A stretch of DNA of 64,000 nt, from NCBI GenBank assembly GCA_019279435.1, contig JAAALK010000080.1:94276553-94340552 (forward strand). The letters run 5' to 3'. Shown here one piece after another: positions 10,545 to 20,090 of the stretch. The DNA comes from Zizania palustris. Taxonomy: Eukaryota; Streptophyta; Magnoliopsida; Poales; Poaceae. Below the pieces are notes generated by a model. That model made no database searches. It saw only the letters and a list, made by a program, of their open reading frames with translations, and was not told where the DNA came from. Numbering within the stretch: the stretch's first letter is position 1; every line of letters starts with the position of its first letter. The translations under genes were made by a program, and so were the position numbers.

Positions 10545-10971
10545 GGAAGGTGGCCTCCGGTATCCTTCTCCCGGAGGGTGGCCTCCGGTATCCTTGTCCC
10601 GGAGGGTGGCCTCCGGTATCCTTCTCGCGGAGGGTGGCCTCCGGTATCCTTGTCCCGGAGGGTGGCCTCCGCTATCCTTCTCCCGGAGGGTGGCCTCCGG
10701 TATCCTTCTCCCGGAGGGTTTCCCCCGGTATCCTTCTCCCGGAGGGTGGCCTCCGGTATCCTTGTCCCGGAGGGTGGCCTCTGGTATCCTTGTCCCGGAG
10801 GGTGGCCTCCGGTATCCTTCTCCCGGAGGGTGGCCCCCGGTATCCTTCTCCCGGAGGGTGGCCTCCGGTATCCTTGTCCTGGAGGGTGGCCTCCGGTATC
10901 CTTGTCCCGGAGGGTGGCCTCCGGTATCCTTCTCCCGGAGGGTGGCCTCCGGTATCCTTGTCTTCAGTCCC
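10545..10971. repeat. 28-bp minisatellite in Gypsy-A 5' LTR, about 15 units
   Basis: Same unit as in the other LTR, six units longer. Six units are 168 bp and the LTR length difference is 169 bp, so unit gain or loss explains nearly all of the length divergence since insertion. Long ORFs across it are frame artefacts. Confidence 0.95.
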
Positions 10972-11015
10972 CCTGGCAGTGGGCCCCCTGGCCGTCGGGA
11001 TTATCTCCCCCAACA

Positions 11016-11020
11016 GTAGT
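11016..11020. repeat. Right target-site duplication of Gypsy-A (gtagt)
   Basis: Matches 1934-1938. Removing the element plus one copy brings Copia-1 gag sequence back together. Confidence 0.95.
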
Positions 11021-11870
11021 CAAAGCATTGTGGCCATCCTTAGCGACATCGACAACACATCAAGTGAGGAGCCAAGCTCCGATGAAGAAGAGCCATCTAA
11101 ATATGAAGGAAAGAAGGAGAAGAAGACAAAAGACTTCATCAGCCTTTGCTTCATGGCCGACAACATACATAGCAGCGATGAGCTAGACTCATCTGAGGTA
11201 AGTCTATCCCATGATTATCTTCTTTTTCAAAATGATGAATTACATGATGCTATCATCTCACAGGATAGATTACTTAAACTTGCTGCTAAAGAACGAAAGG
11301 AATGAAAATTAAAACTCAAATCATTTCCATTGAACTAGTCTTGCTGAAGTCTAAATCTGAAAATGATGAATGTGAGTCTTGTCTTGTTGTTATGAACGAA
11401 CTTGCTCAACTTCGTCTGATTCATGCTCAAAATCTTGAAAAACATGAAATTGTTCATAAACAGCTTTTGGAGGTGGAGTCTAGTCCTTGTGTCATCAATG
11501 AATGCATGAATTGTTCTTTACATGTTGACAACATTAATTTGAGGGATAAGCATGTTGATGAACTTAAGGCAATATCAAGGATGAACGTCATGCTCATGCT
11601 ATGAACTTTCAGGACATGTATTACCCATCTTTTGGTATGCATGTGTATGATTATCGTTCTCATTATGATTTTGAGGCTCCTCGTGGTTATATGAGTGACT
11701 ATACCCATCGTGGCTTACATCATGCTTCATATGATGTTAGACCACGTGTTAGTGGTTTCGGTCCACGTCATTTTGGGAGACATCGTCACTTTGCAAGTAG
11801 ACCTCACTTTTATCATCATGATTCATATTCTGTATAGTCTTCTCTATTGCCTAACTCTCAAGTTGTTCAG
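11021..11870 (+). pseudogene. Copia-1 gag, part 2 (post-knuckle coiled region)
   Basis: Three broken frames: 11030-11305 with an acidic SSEEPSSDEEEPSKYE run then LCFMADN (compare LCFMAFED in Copia-D); 11302-11604, a Leu/Glu/Lys heptad coiled coil with a CxxC pair; and 11601-11837, an aromatic His/Tyr/Arg-rich linker. The same order of acidic run, coiled coil and basic/aromatic linker precedes protease in Copia-D, as is usual for the extended Gag of the SIRE/Maximus group. Frameshifts separate the parts. Confidence 0.7.
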
Positions 11871-11945
11871 TGCTAGATTCCTAAATGTTTCGTTACTAAC
11901 CCTAGCACTGAATACTCGAGATCTTCTTGCACTGTGTAGGTAAAA

Positions 11946-12355
11946 ATGGAAGCCTGGAGAACAAGTGGATCATGGATTCCGGCTATTCGCGCCACATGAC
12001 TGGAAAGTCGTCATGGTTCTCTACCTTCACCTTGACCAAGCAATGAGAACACCACTTTTGGAAACAATCGAAGAAGTAGAGTGAAAGGCCAAGGTACGAT
12101 TAGAATCAATGAAAACTTCACTCTCACAAATGTTACTTTGGTTGAGAATTTGGGGTACAATTTGCTTTTCATTTCTCGGTTGCTTGATGAGGGTTTTGAG
12201 GTACACTTTGGACATGATACCTCTCATGTGCTTGACTCTTCTAGCGCTTTATTTGCAAGATTTCAAGAGTTGGGAGAATTTTTGGAGCGGATTTCTCTCA
12301 GTCGTTTTTTCTTTTCATTGCCTTTCTGCTGATCCATCTTTTGAGCTCTCGATAG
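11946..12355 (+). pseudogene. Copia-1 protease remnant
   Basis: KWIMDSGYSRHMTG at about 11965-12005 carries the copia-type aspartic protease D-S-G (Copia-D has WIMDSGCSRHMTG). The flap-side region follows in shifted frames, with NENFTLTNVTLVENLGYNLL at 12108-12167. There is a stop right after the active-site segment (near 12045) and further frame changes. Confidence 0.75.
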
Positions 12356-13465
12356 ATGTGGCATAGGAGACTAGGGCACATGAGCTTTGATTTGCTTGCT
12401 CGATTGAGTGCCCTAGGACTAATATGAGGATTGCCCAAGCTCAAATTTGAGAAGAACCTCATTTGTGCTCCTTGTCATCTTTGAAAAATGGTTGCCGCCT
12501 CTCATTCACCCGTAAACATTGTGATGACTGAATGTCCCGGAGAGCTTCTTCATATGGACACTGTAGGTCCTTCCCGGGCTAGTTCTTTAGGCGATAAATG
12601 GTATGTCCTTGTTGTAGTTGATGACTACTCCTATTACTCTTGAATCTTCTTTCTTGTAAGCAAGGATGAAGTGTTTATACACTTTCATAGCATACCTTTG
12701 AGGCTATTCAATGAACTCCCCAGTGCAATGAAAGCTATTCGAAGTGATAACGACACCGAGTTCAAGAATAGTTGTTATGCTGATTTTTGCCTTGAGCATG
12801 GCATTGAGAATAGTTTTCTGCTCCAAGGGTGGCTCAACAAAACGGTGTTGTTGAGAGGAAACCCCGCACACTTGTGGAGATGGCTAGGACGATGCTCAAC
12901 AAGCATATGATTCCTAGAAAATTCTAGGCTGAAGCCATGAGTACAACATGTTACATCTCCAATAGAATCTTTTTGCGCTCATTGTTGAATTTAACATCAT
13001 ATGAACTACATTTGGGAGGAAGCCCATGGTTACTCACTTAAGAGTATTGGATGTCGATGCTTCATCCTAAAGCATGGCTACCTAGACAAATTTGAGTCAC
13101 GTGCATCTGATGGAATCTTTTTGGGCTATTCTTTGCATGGTCACTCTTATCGTGTTTTCAATCTTGATACTAACAATGTTGTTGAATTTTGCAATGTAAC
13201 TTTTGATGAGACATCTCCATGTGTTAGTTCCACTTTTGAACTTGCGAGTGAGCATTATATGAGTGAAACGATCTTTGAGGAAGAAGATTCATCAGATATT
13301 GAAGATAATGAAAATGCACCACAACCTCCTTCAATGGCAACTCCAGAAGCATCATCCACATTTGCAAGAGTACCTGAAGCATCGGCCTCAGAAAGCTTGG
13401 AGCAAACTGCGGCAAGAGTTGAGGGGAAGATTCTGTCACAAAGAGAAGCACCGCTTCGAATTTAG
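12356..13465 (+). pseudogene. Copia-1 integrase and C-terminal extension
   Basis: It starts with the GAG-pre-integrase motif MWHRRLGHMSFDLLARLS. TGA codons follow at the positions of RGLPKLK and of the zinc-finger region. Then come the core motifs ECPGELLHMDTVGPS (first Asp) and AIRSDNDTEFKNS (second Asp). The Glu region near 12830 is degenerate. At 13001-13465 the frame recovers (LKSIGCRCFILKHGYLDKFE, then an acidic Ser/Glu/Pro linker), the copia extension between integrase and RT. Confidence 0.8.
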
Positions 13466-13489
13466 AGAATGCATCCCCCTTAGCAGATC

Positions 13490-14120
13490 ATGGGTGACCT
13501 AAATGAAAGGGTAACTCGATCTCATGCTCACTTTGTTGTTTATGCGTTTGTTGCTACTTTTGAGCCATTAGATGTTAGTCATGCTTGTCTGATGCAAGTT
13601 GGATCAACGCCATGCATGAAGAGTTGCAAAATTTTGATAGAAATCAAGTTTGGATTCTTGTTGATCCACCCCCAAACATTCATATCATTGGAACAAAATG
13701 GACTTTCAAAAACAAACAGGGGGATGGTGCTATAGTGATAAACAAGGCTAGACTTGGGGCTCAGCGTTATACTCAAGTCCAGGGGTTGATTTTGGAGAAA
13801 CTTTTTCACTGGTAACTTGACTTGAGGCCATTAGGATTCTGCTTGCGTTTGCAGCGTCTCATGGTTTCAAGCTTTTTCAAAGGGATGTAAAAAGCGCTTT
13901 CCTTAATGGTTTCATAGGAGAAGACATGTATGTAAAACAACCCCCTGGCTTTGAACATCCCAAGTACACCCATAGGGTCTTATACTTCACAAAGCTTTAT
14001 ATGGGCTCAAGCAAGCTCTTAGGGCTTGGTATGACCGTTTTAGGAACTTCTTGATTGAGCACGGGTACAAAATGGGCTCTGTTGATAAGACCTTATCTAG
14101 GACTTTCCATTTTTTGGGTT
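13490..14120 (+). pseudogene. Copia-1 reverse transcriptase remnant
   Basis: RVT_2 start: SDASWINAMHEELQNFDRNQ with IGTKWTFKNKQGDGA, then FKLFQRDVKSAFLNGF, which carries the first catalytic Asp, and KQPPGFEHPK in other frames. The palm YVDD box and the sequence between VDKTL and the RNase H region are missing, a deletion relative to Copia-D at 62144-62800. It is catalytically dead. Confidence 0.8.
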
Positions 14121-14513
14121 CTTCTCTTATGTGTTGGTCTTCTCGCAAATAGTCTAGTGTTGCACAGTCTACAACTGAGGCTAAATATGTAGCTGCTGCT
14201 AGATGTTGCGCACAGATTTTGTGGATGGTTTCTACTTTGCGGGATTTGGGGTTGGATTTTAAGGGTGTTCCATTGTTTTGTTATAACAATAGCGCAATTA
14301 GCTTAGCAAACAACCTAGTACAACATTCTAGGATAGAACACATTGATGTGAGTTATCATTTCTTAAGAGATCACAATGAGAAGGGTGATATTGATTTGCG
14401 CTTTGTTGATACCTAGAACCAGCTTGCAGATATTTTTACCAAGCCTCTTGATGCTTCACGCTTTGCATTTTTTGAGAGGAGAGCTTGATATTTGTCATCC
14501 TTATGGCATCATG
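14121..14513 (+). pseudogene. Copia-1 RNase H remnant
   Basis: STLRDLGLDFKGVPLFCYNNSA, then RIEHIDVSYHFLRDHNEKGD and QLADIFTKPLD follow Copia-D 62810-63094. A TAG and several shifts interrupt it, and YNNSA replaces CDSTSA, losing a metal-binding Asp. Confidence 0.75.
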
Positions 14514-15336
14514 TGAGGGGGAGTTGTGTACCATTGCCTAAGCTTCTGTAATATGATTAATTGCTTTTACAAGTATATGCTTCATTATGCCTTTGTAATA
14601 CTGTCTTTTCGTAGTATTGATTACACTTGGCTTGAATGCATCTAAGATATGTCTTCAGCATGGCTTTTATTTGTTAAAACTTGAAAATGATCACTGCTTA
14701 GTCTAGAAACTAGCATGAATAGGTTGAGTGCATTTGCTATCATCTACATACCTGGTAGCTATGTCCTTTTTCACTTGGATGATAATACGCAACTTGATCA
14801 TATCAAAAATATTGTGTTGAACATTAAAAAATGAAAAATGAAAATGAAATGAAAAATATTTGATATTCATTCTATCTTGTTCAAAAATTAAAAAAGATCC
14901 ATGTGGGTTTGCATTGTCGCACTACTTTGTTCTAGACTGCTTACCATAGCACTTTGGTATGAACTGGGACATTGAAGTGTATACCAACATCAATGCTTTA
15001 AGTTTCTAATGGTTTCAACCTAGGCTTAGCTTGGTCAGTTAGCAAAAGGTTTACTTGCAAATAACCCCCAGCACAAAAATGAAAAATAAAAAGTTTAAAT
15101 TCATTGCATATCAAGTTTGCTGAAGCTCCTTGTAGTGGGATATGCTTATCTGGTTAGTATTTGATTAGTTTTTGCATCTCTTACCTTGCCATGTCTGGTA
15201 TGCTAGTTTGAGTAGTGATGCATTTATTTGATAAAAATTGAAAATGCTTCCGCATGCTATTACTTGGATTGTATACATCTGAGTTGGTCACACAATACTT
15301 CAGGACGGTATTCAAGGCACAATGCTTGTTTGTTCT
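14514..15336 (+). other. Copia-1 3' noncoding block
   Basis: No ORF is supported. Its core, around 14900-15070 (containing TGGTATGAACTGGGAC and TTGGTCAGTTAGCA), is strongly similar to minus-strand 23690-23870 in Copia-E and to 63545-63720 in Copia-D. It is the conserved 3' untranslated region of this copia group. It is cut at 15337 by Gypsy-B; the 5 bp gttct at 15332-15336 are the predicted left TSD. Confidence 0.7.
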
Positions 15337-15829
15337 TGTTGGGGGGGAATACTTCATCCCCAGGACCTTTAAGATCAAGAGCCAAAGACAATTCATGTTG
15401 TTCTAAGACAGAAACTAATCCCCAAGTTGATGAAGTTTCCAAGCCAAGGGTCCTCTGATGCCTAGTTCGAAGATACCCTCCGAAGGCTCCGTCTCTACAG
15501 AGGGAAACAAGAAGACTGACGGGATGTCTACCTTATCTATCCTCTTGGGACATATTTTACTATTTTAACCCAATTTGGGGTACCAAATAGTTTCCACTAT
15601 ATCAGTTGTAATTGATGGGTGAAAAGGTCTTTTCCTTAGAGTTTTTAACTATAAATACCCCCTTTCTCACCCTGTAATAGGCATCGAATATTTAGATATT
15701 CAATACACAACTCCGAACTACTTCGAGCTATTATCTTATTCGGAGGCTTGAGATAGTTCGCTTCACAAACTCTTTGTTTGTTAGTTCTTAATCACAGAGA
15801 ACCTATTAGCGTAATCTTTTACGCCAATA
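15337..15829 (+). repeat. Gypsy-B 5' LTR
   Basis: It starts TGTTGGGGGGGAATA and ends ...TTTACGCCAATA where Gypsy-C ends CCAACA, so the terminal CA has decayed to TA. The last 250 bp align well with the Gypsy-C LTR, showing they are relatives. Confidence 0.85.
15650..15657 (+). promoter_or_regulatory. TATA box in Gypsy-B LTR
   Basis: TATAAATA followed by CCCCC, at the same place as in the Gypsy-C LTR (51494). It is the probable start of genomic RNA synthesis. Confidence 0.7.
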
Positions 15830-15849
15830 GTTGGCGCCGTCCGTGGGGA
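15830..15849 (+). promoter_or_regulatory. Gypsy-B primer-binding site
   Basis: GTTGGCGCCGTCCGTGGGGA immediately follows the LTR end, identical to the Gypsy-C site. Confidence 0.85.
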
Positions 15850-16034
15850 ACTCAGTTCTAAAAGCTAGTTCTCGCCGCTGACTGCACTTCGAAGAGCACT
15901 TGCGGAGGGAGCTTCGGAGTCTTAGTATTCCGCGCACCCTTCGGTAAGGGGCTTCCTAGTGTAGCGTGAAGGCCTTTTCTCACCTTCCCAAATCATTCGA
16001 AGTCTTCAGTCTTCGGACCTTAAGTTCGTTAGCC

Positions 16035-17640
16035 ATGCCTCCCAAGTGGAGCCTAGTCACTGATCCTCCCCGAAGGTTCCCTCAGACCAACGGTGCAGGA
16101 CCCTTAGTCATTCCACCAACTCCCAAAGGGGTCATCAGACATCGAGCACCTAGAGGCCCCCAAGCAGCTCCCTTGGTGCTTCAAACTGATTACCCCAGTT
16201 GCCAAGACCTGGAGATCCCTCCGGAGGAGATGAATACCTTCTTGAGGACGCGGCTACCTACGTAACGTGGCTTCAGGAGGAAGTAGCAAGGTGGAGGCAA
16301 GAGGTTATAGATAGACTTTGCCCCCAAGCCTTCACTCCTGCTCCGGATGTGCCTCAAGACGACGGTCCCTGTAATTATCCCGAAGCTCTTCGAGTCCTGG
16401 AGGAAGCCAAGAATTCATCCTTCGACGATGAGTCTCCATTGCATCTGGACATGCAGAAAGTGCCCTTCGACCACAGGTTCAAGGCCTCAAAGTTGTATAA
16501 ATACTCTGACAGGTCTGACCCCGGAGAGTTCTCTCGTTCGTATGCCTTGGCAATAGAAGCCAGCGGAGGGGTGCGGAATACAATGGCGAAGTGATTCCCC
16601 CTTGCGCTGGAAGGTGTGGCTCTTCGATGGTTCTGGTCTCTAAAGCCAGGATCGATCAAGTCATGGTAGCAGCTGAAGTGGAAGTTTGTGAGTAACTTCC
16701 ATGGTACGTTCATAGCCCCAATGTCAACCGGAAGTTTATTCCAGGTGAAGCAGCAAGCAGGGGAGACCCTTCGGGAATATTTTACACGCTTCGCCCACAC
16801 CAAGTCTTAGATTAAAGGCTTTTCTACCTCTTCGGTAGTTGATGCGGCACGCGAAGGGGTGTTGAACCTAGACCTCCTCAGCAAACTTCACCGGAAGCTG
16901 GTGTCATCTATAGCACAGCTAATGGCATACTTCGAACAGTATGTCAAGGCAGAGGAAGGCTACCTCCGAAGAATTGTGACGCCTGCACCAGCCCTTCAAG
17001 AAGTGAAGATGGAGCCAGAAGTCCCGACTCCTCCGCAAGCCCCCTTGATAATCGCTTCAATGATCGTAGACGGTTAAAGAAGCACTTCCGCTCTGAGGTG
17101 TTAAATATTGCACCCTTCGCCCTGAAGATGCCTTTCAACTTTCAACAGGCGCAAGCTAAGAAGGCAGGTACCTCGAAGCCCCAAGAGAGAACGGCTGGCA
17201 GTCGCCAAACATTCTTCTATTGTGTGCATGGCGAAAATAGAAGCCATGACATGAAAGATTGCAAGTCTATATTGACCCTTTGGGGCGAATACTTAGGACG
17301 AAGCTCAAGGCTAGGTACTTTAGACCGAGCCCCTCTAGTAGTGCATTCGGAACCTGTGCAAGTCGTGGCTCGGGCCAGCAACCCCGAGGCACCGATGCAA
17401 CTCCCGGTGGCCAACATTATGCCACCACCGAAGCAGGAGGATTCCCAAGATCGTGGCAAGCAAGTAGTCCTACCCATCTCCGGAGGGGGGACCCTCGATA
17501 ACATGTCGAAGTGGCAGCGAAGAGACTATGTCCGTGATGTAGGGTACATAGGGACCTCGAGTTCGGCGGCAGAAATGCCCGAGTGGTCTCATGTACCTAT
17601 TTCTTTTACCGCCAATGATGCTACAGCGGTGAAATTTCCC
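16035..17640 (+). pseudogene. Gypsy-B gag
   Basis: The ATG at 16035 (MPPKWS) matches the Gypsy-C start MPPKRS. Frames jump at about 16230. The capsid region has DPGEFSRSYALAIEASGG and the equivalent of ALRWFWSLKPG. Stops occur near 16593, 16668 and 16809. The NC zinc ligands C-x2-H-x5-H-x4-C (CVHGENRSHDMKDC) lie at about 17221-17262. Downstream, MPEWSHVPISFTANDA leads into protease as in Gypsy-C. Confidence 0.85.
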
Positions 17641-18010
17641 CATCTTGACCCCCTTGTTATTTCAGCCGATATAGCGGGAGTTGACGTCCGAAGGATATTG
17701 GTGTATGGTGGAAGCTCCGTAGATATACTCTTCGTCTAGGCCTTCGACTAGATGTGCATTCCCCGAAGACACCTACTTACGGCAGCTCGCCCACTCCAAG
17801 GTTTTGCGGGTCCTCCTCTCGATGCCCTTGGCCAGATAGGTCTCGAGGTTGCCTTTGGAGAGGGTCCCCTGGCCAGGGTTGAGGAGGTTATCTTCGATGT
17901 CGTCGATGCCCAATATGCCTATAATGCAATCTTTGGGAGGGGAATGCTAAACCAGTTCGGAGATATAGCACATCATAACTATTTGTGTCTAAAAATGCCT
18001 ACGCAAGGTT
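17641..18010 (+). pseudogene. Gypsy-B protease, active-site Asp lost
   Basis: Retropepsin-like segment VDVRRILVYGGSSVDILF. Gypsy-C has LIDGGSSADIIF, so the catalytic Asp codon has become Tyr here. A TAG at 17737 and another near 17749 follow. The second half (RPLQGFAGPPLDALGQIGLE to YNAIFGRGMLNQFG) is well preserved. Confidence 0.85.
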
Positions 18011-18090
18011 GAGTCCTCACTATTTCAGGAGACCAAGCTTCAGCCCGAAGAGCGGAGTATGGCCAAGGTCCACCTCTGGACCCTCGGCAT

Positions 18091-19060
18091 GTGAATAGTG
18101 TGCTGGAGCACACAGAGGAAGCTTCGGGGTCCTCAGACCCCTCGAAGGGCCCTTCCCTAAAGCCAAGCCCAGAAGGTGATGTGATCATGAAGATGATCCT
18201 AAAAGATGGCAAGGAATATCCATTACAATTCGGCAAGGGGCTACCTTCAGAAATATCTACTTCCCTGGAGGAAGTAGTCAAAGAAGACTTAGATATCTTC
18301 GCCTGGACTGACGAAGATATCCCCGGAGTTGACCGGAGCATCATCGAGCACAGTTTTCTTGTCAACCCGAAGGCTAGGCCAGTGTGCCAGGGGCTCCATA
18401 AGTTATCAACAGAAAGGGAAGACCTCGCTAAGGTGGAGGTGGAGAAGTTGCTGAGGACAGGAATTATCAGGGAAGTATCCCTCACGGAGTGGTTGGATAA
18501 CCCTGTTTTTGTCAAGAAAAAGGGCTCCGGCAAGTGGTGCATGTGCATTGATTTCACGTCACTAAATAAAGCATGCCCGCGAGACCGCTACCCTATGCCC
18601 CGAATAGATCAGCTTGTGCACTCTACAACTGGCTCCGAATTGTTAATCTTTCTGGATGCATACTCTGGTTATCATCATGTCTGGCTAAAGCGTGAAGATG
18701 AAGCCAAGATGAGTTTTATAACTCCCTCCAGAGTATTTTGTTATGTTCGAATGCCTTTTGGCTTGCGGAATGTCGGAGCCACCTTCTCACGTCTTATAGC
18801 TAAGGCTTTAGGTCACTAGATAGGTCGAAATGTCGAAGCCTATATGGATGACATTGTAATAAAGAGTGTTGTAAAGCACAATCATAGCCTAGACTTAGCT
18901 GAAACCTTTGAGAGCCTCCGAGCATGTGGAGTTCGCATCAACCATGGAAAATGTATATTCGGGGCACAAATAGGAAAACCGCTAGGGTACTTAGTTCCGA
19001 GTAGAGGAATCGAAGCTAGCCCGACGTAGATAAGCGCACTGCAAAGAATGGCTCCACCAG
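18091..19060 (+). pseudogene. Gypsy-B reverse transcriptase
   Basis: RVT_1 fingers and palm: ARPVCQGLHKLSTEREDLAK, WCMCIDFTSLNKACPRDRYP, then FLDAYSGYHHVWL with the first catalytic Asp, MPFGLRNVGATFSRL, and YMDD at 18841-18852. A TAG at 18817 lies between the last two. It would copy element RNA into cDNA. This is the only RT with a complete catalytic triad among the three gypsy elements here, but it is interrupted by stops. Confidence 0.9.
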
Positions 19061-19560
19061 AAAATCTAAAGCAGGTCCAGAAGCTGATAGGACGTCTCAC
19101 AACCCTTAGTAGATTCTTGGCTAGATCAGCCGAACGAAGCCTCCCAATTTTTAAAGCTCTAAAGGGGTCCAAAAGTTTCAAGTGGACACCGAAGTGCTAG
19201 AAGAGCTTCGATGACATTAAAGATTATCTCGGAAATCTATCAACACTTACTGTGCCCCTCCTAGAGGAAACTCTCCTCCTTTATCTTGTAGCAACGGGCT
19301 CCGCAGTAAGTGCAGTACTGGTCAGGGAAGTTGAACTTAAAGGAAAACTGGTGCAAAACCTAGTCTACTTCATCTCAGAAGCTTTGTGTGGAGCAAAGAC
19401 AAGATACTCCGAGCTCGAAAAATTTGCTTATGCTTTGGTAATGGCCTTGCGAAAGCTAAGGCATTAGTTTTTAGCACATAATCTCATCATTCCTACCTCG
19501 TATCCCCTTGGTGATATGCTTTGGAGCAAAGATTCCACGGGTAGGATCGAAAAATGGGTT
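19061..19560 (+). pseudogene. Gypsy-B first RNase H (gypsy type)
   Basis: Connection and RNase H region: ESLRACG-type RT thumb upstream, KLIGRLTTLSRFLARSAERS, then LYLVATGSAVSAVLVRE, TRYSELEKFAYALVMALRKL. Stop codons occur at 19027, 19198 and 19465. It degrades the RNA strand during reverse transcription. Confidence 0.75.
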
Positions 19561-19679
19561 GTCGAGCTAGCCCCTTTGGTATTTCCTTCATGGCAAGAAC
19601 AACTATCAAGTCCCAAGTCATAGATGATTTCGTGGCCGACAGGACTCCATCCGTAGTTTGGGCTCCAGAAGAACCCTCC

Positions 19680-20090
19680 GAAGGCCTATGGATAATTTTT
19701 TCTGATGGAGCCTATCAGGAATCTAGTGCCAAAGCTAGAGCTGTGATAATATCGCCATCAGGGCAGAAGGCTATGTATTCTGCGAGGCTCAACTTTAAGA
19801 CCACCAACAATATCGCAGAGTACGAAGGGATCCTGCTAGGCCTCCGAAAAGCAAAGGCACTTGGAGCAGCAATGATTATAATAAAAACAGATTCCCATGT
19901 CATCGCAGGGCATGTTGACAAGAGCTTCCAAGCCAGGAATCCGCATCTTGCAAAGTATTTGGAAGAAATTCGCAAGACCAAAGCAATGTTTAAAAGATTT
20001 TCTGTTTGAAGCATCCCCCGAGCAGATAATCAACTGGCAGATATTCTAGCAAAGGTTGCAGCTGAAGCATTGGACGTCCCGGAGGGCGCT
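19680..20090 (+). pseudogene. Gypsy-B second RNase H (archaeal-like)
   Basis: WIIFSDGAYQESSAKARAVI gives the first Asp, NNIAEYEGILLGLRKAKALG the Glu and IKTDSHVIAGHVD the second Asp, with ADNQLADILAKVAAEAL as the final Asp motif. This additional domain, distinct from the RT-linked one, is characteristic of Tat-lineage plant gypsy elements. A single TGA lies at 20008 before the last motif. Confidence 0.8.

Larger units (their letters stand above)
1939..11015 (-). mobile_element. Gypsy-A: Tat-like Ty3/gypsy element lacking RT (non-autonomous)
   Basis: The 9077-bp element is bounded by TG...CA LTRs and the TSD gtagt. The PBS and gag lie next to the right LTR on the minus strand, so it is transcribed right to left. 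It keeps gag, the C-terminal half of integrase, a 36-bp tandem array and a large antisense (plus-strand) gene. Protease, RT, RNase H and the integrase N-terminus are absent, through a deletion joining gag to integrase at about 8545. The non-repeat parts of the LTRs differ at roughly 4% of the sites I compared by eye, so it is clearly older than Gypsy-C. Confidence 0.95.
10130..11015 (-). repeat. Gypsy-A 5' LTR (886 bp)
   Basis: TG...CA copy of the left LTR with fifteen units of the 28-bp minisatellite. Because the element lies on the minus strand, this right-hand copy is the promoter-bearing 5' LTR. Confidence 0.95.
1436..15336 (+). mobile_element. Copia-1: old Ty1-copia element (SIRE/Maximus-like), host of Gypsy-A and Gypsy-B
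   Basis: Gag zinc knuckle, coiled gag extension, protease, integrase, RT and RNase H remnants follow in copia order on the plus strand at 1436-1933 and 11021-14513, then a 3' noncoding block. The same order and 3' block occur in Copia-D and Copia-E, which defines one family group. Stops and frameshifts are dense and part of RT is missing, so it is the most decayed element here. Neither LTR is visible: the 5' part is lost or interrupted before 1436, and the 3' part is interrupted at 15337 by Gypsy-B. Confidence 0.8.

Noticed and set aside
13224..13451. Minus-strand ORF opposite the Copia-1 acidic linker
   Set aside because: Shadow of the plus-strand copia frame.
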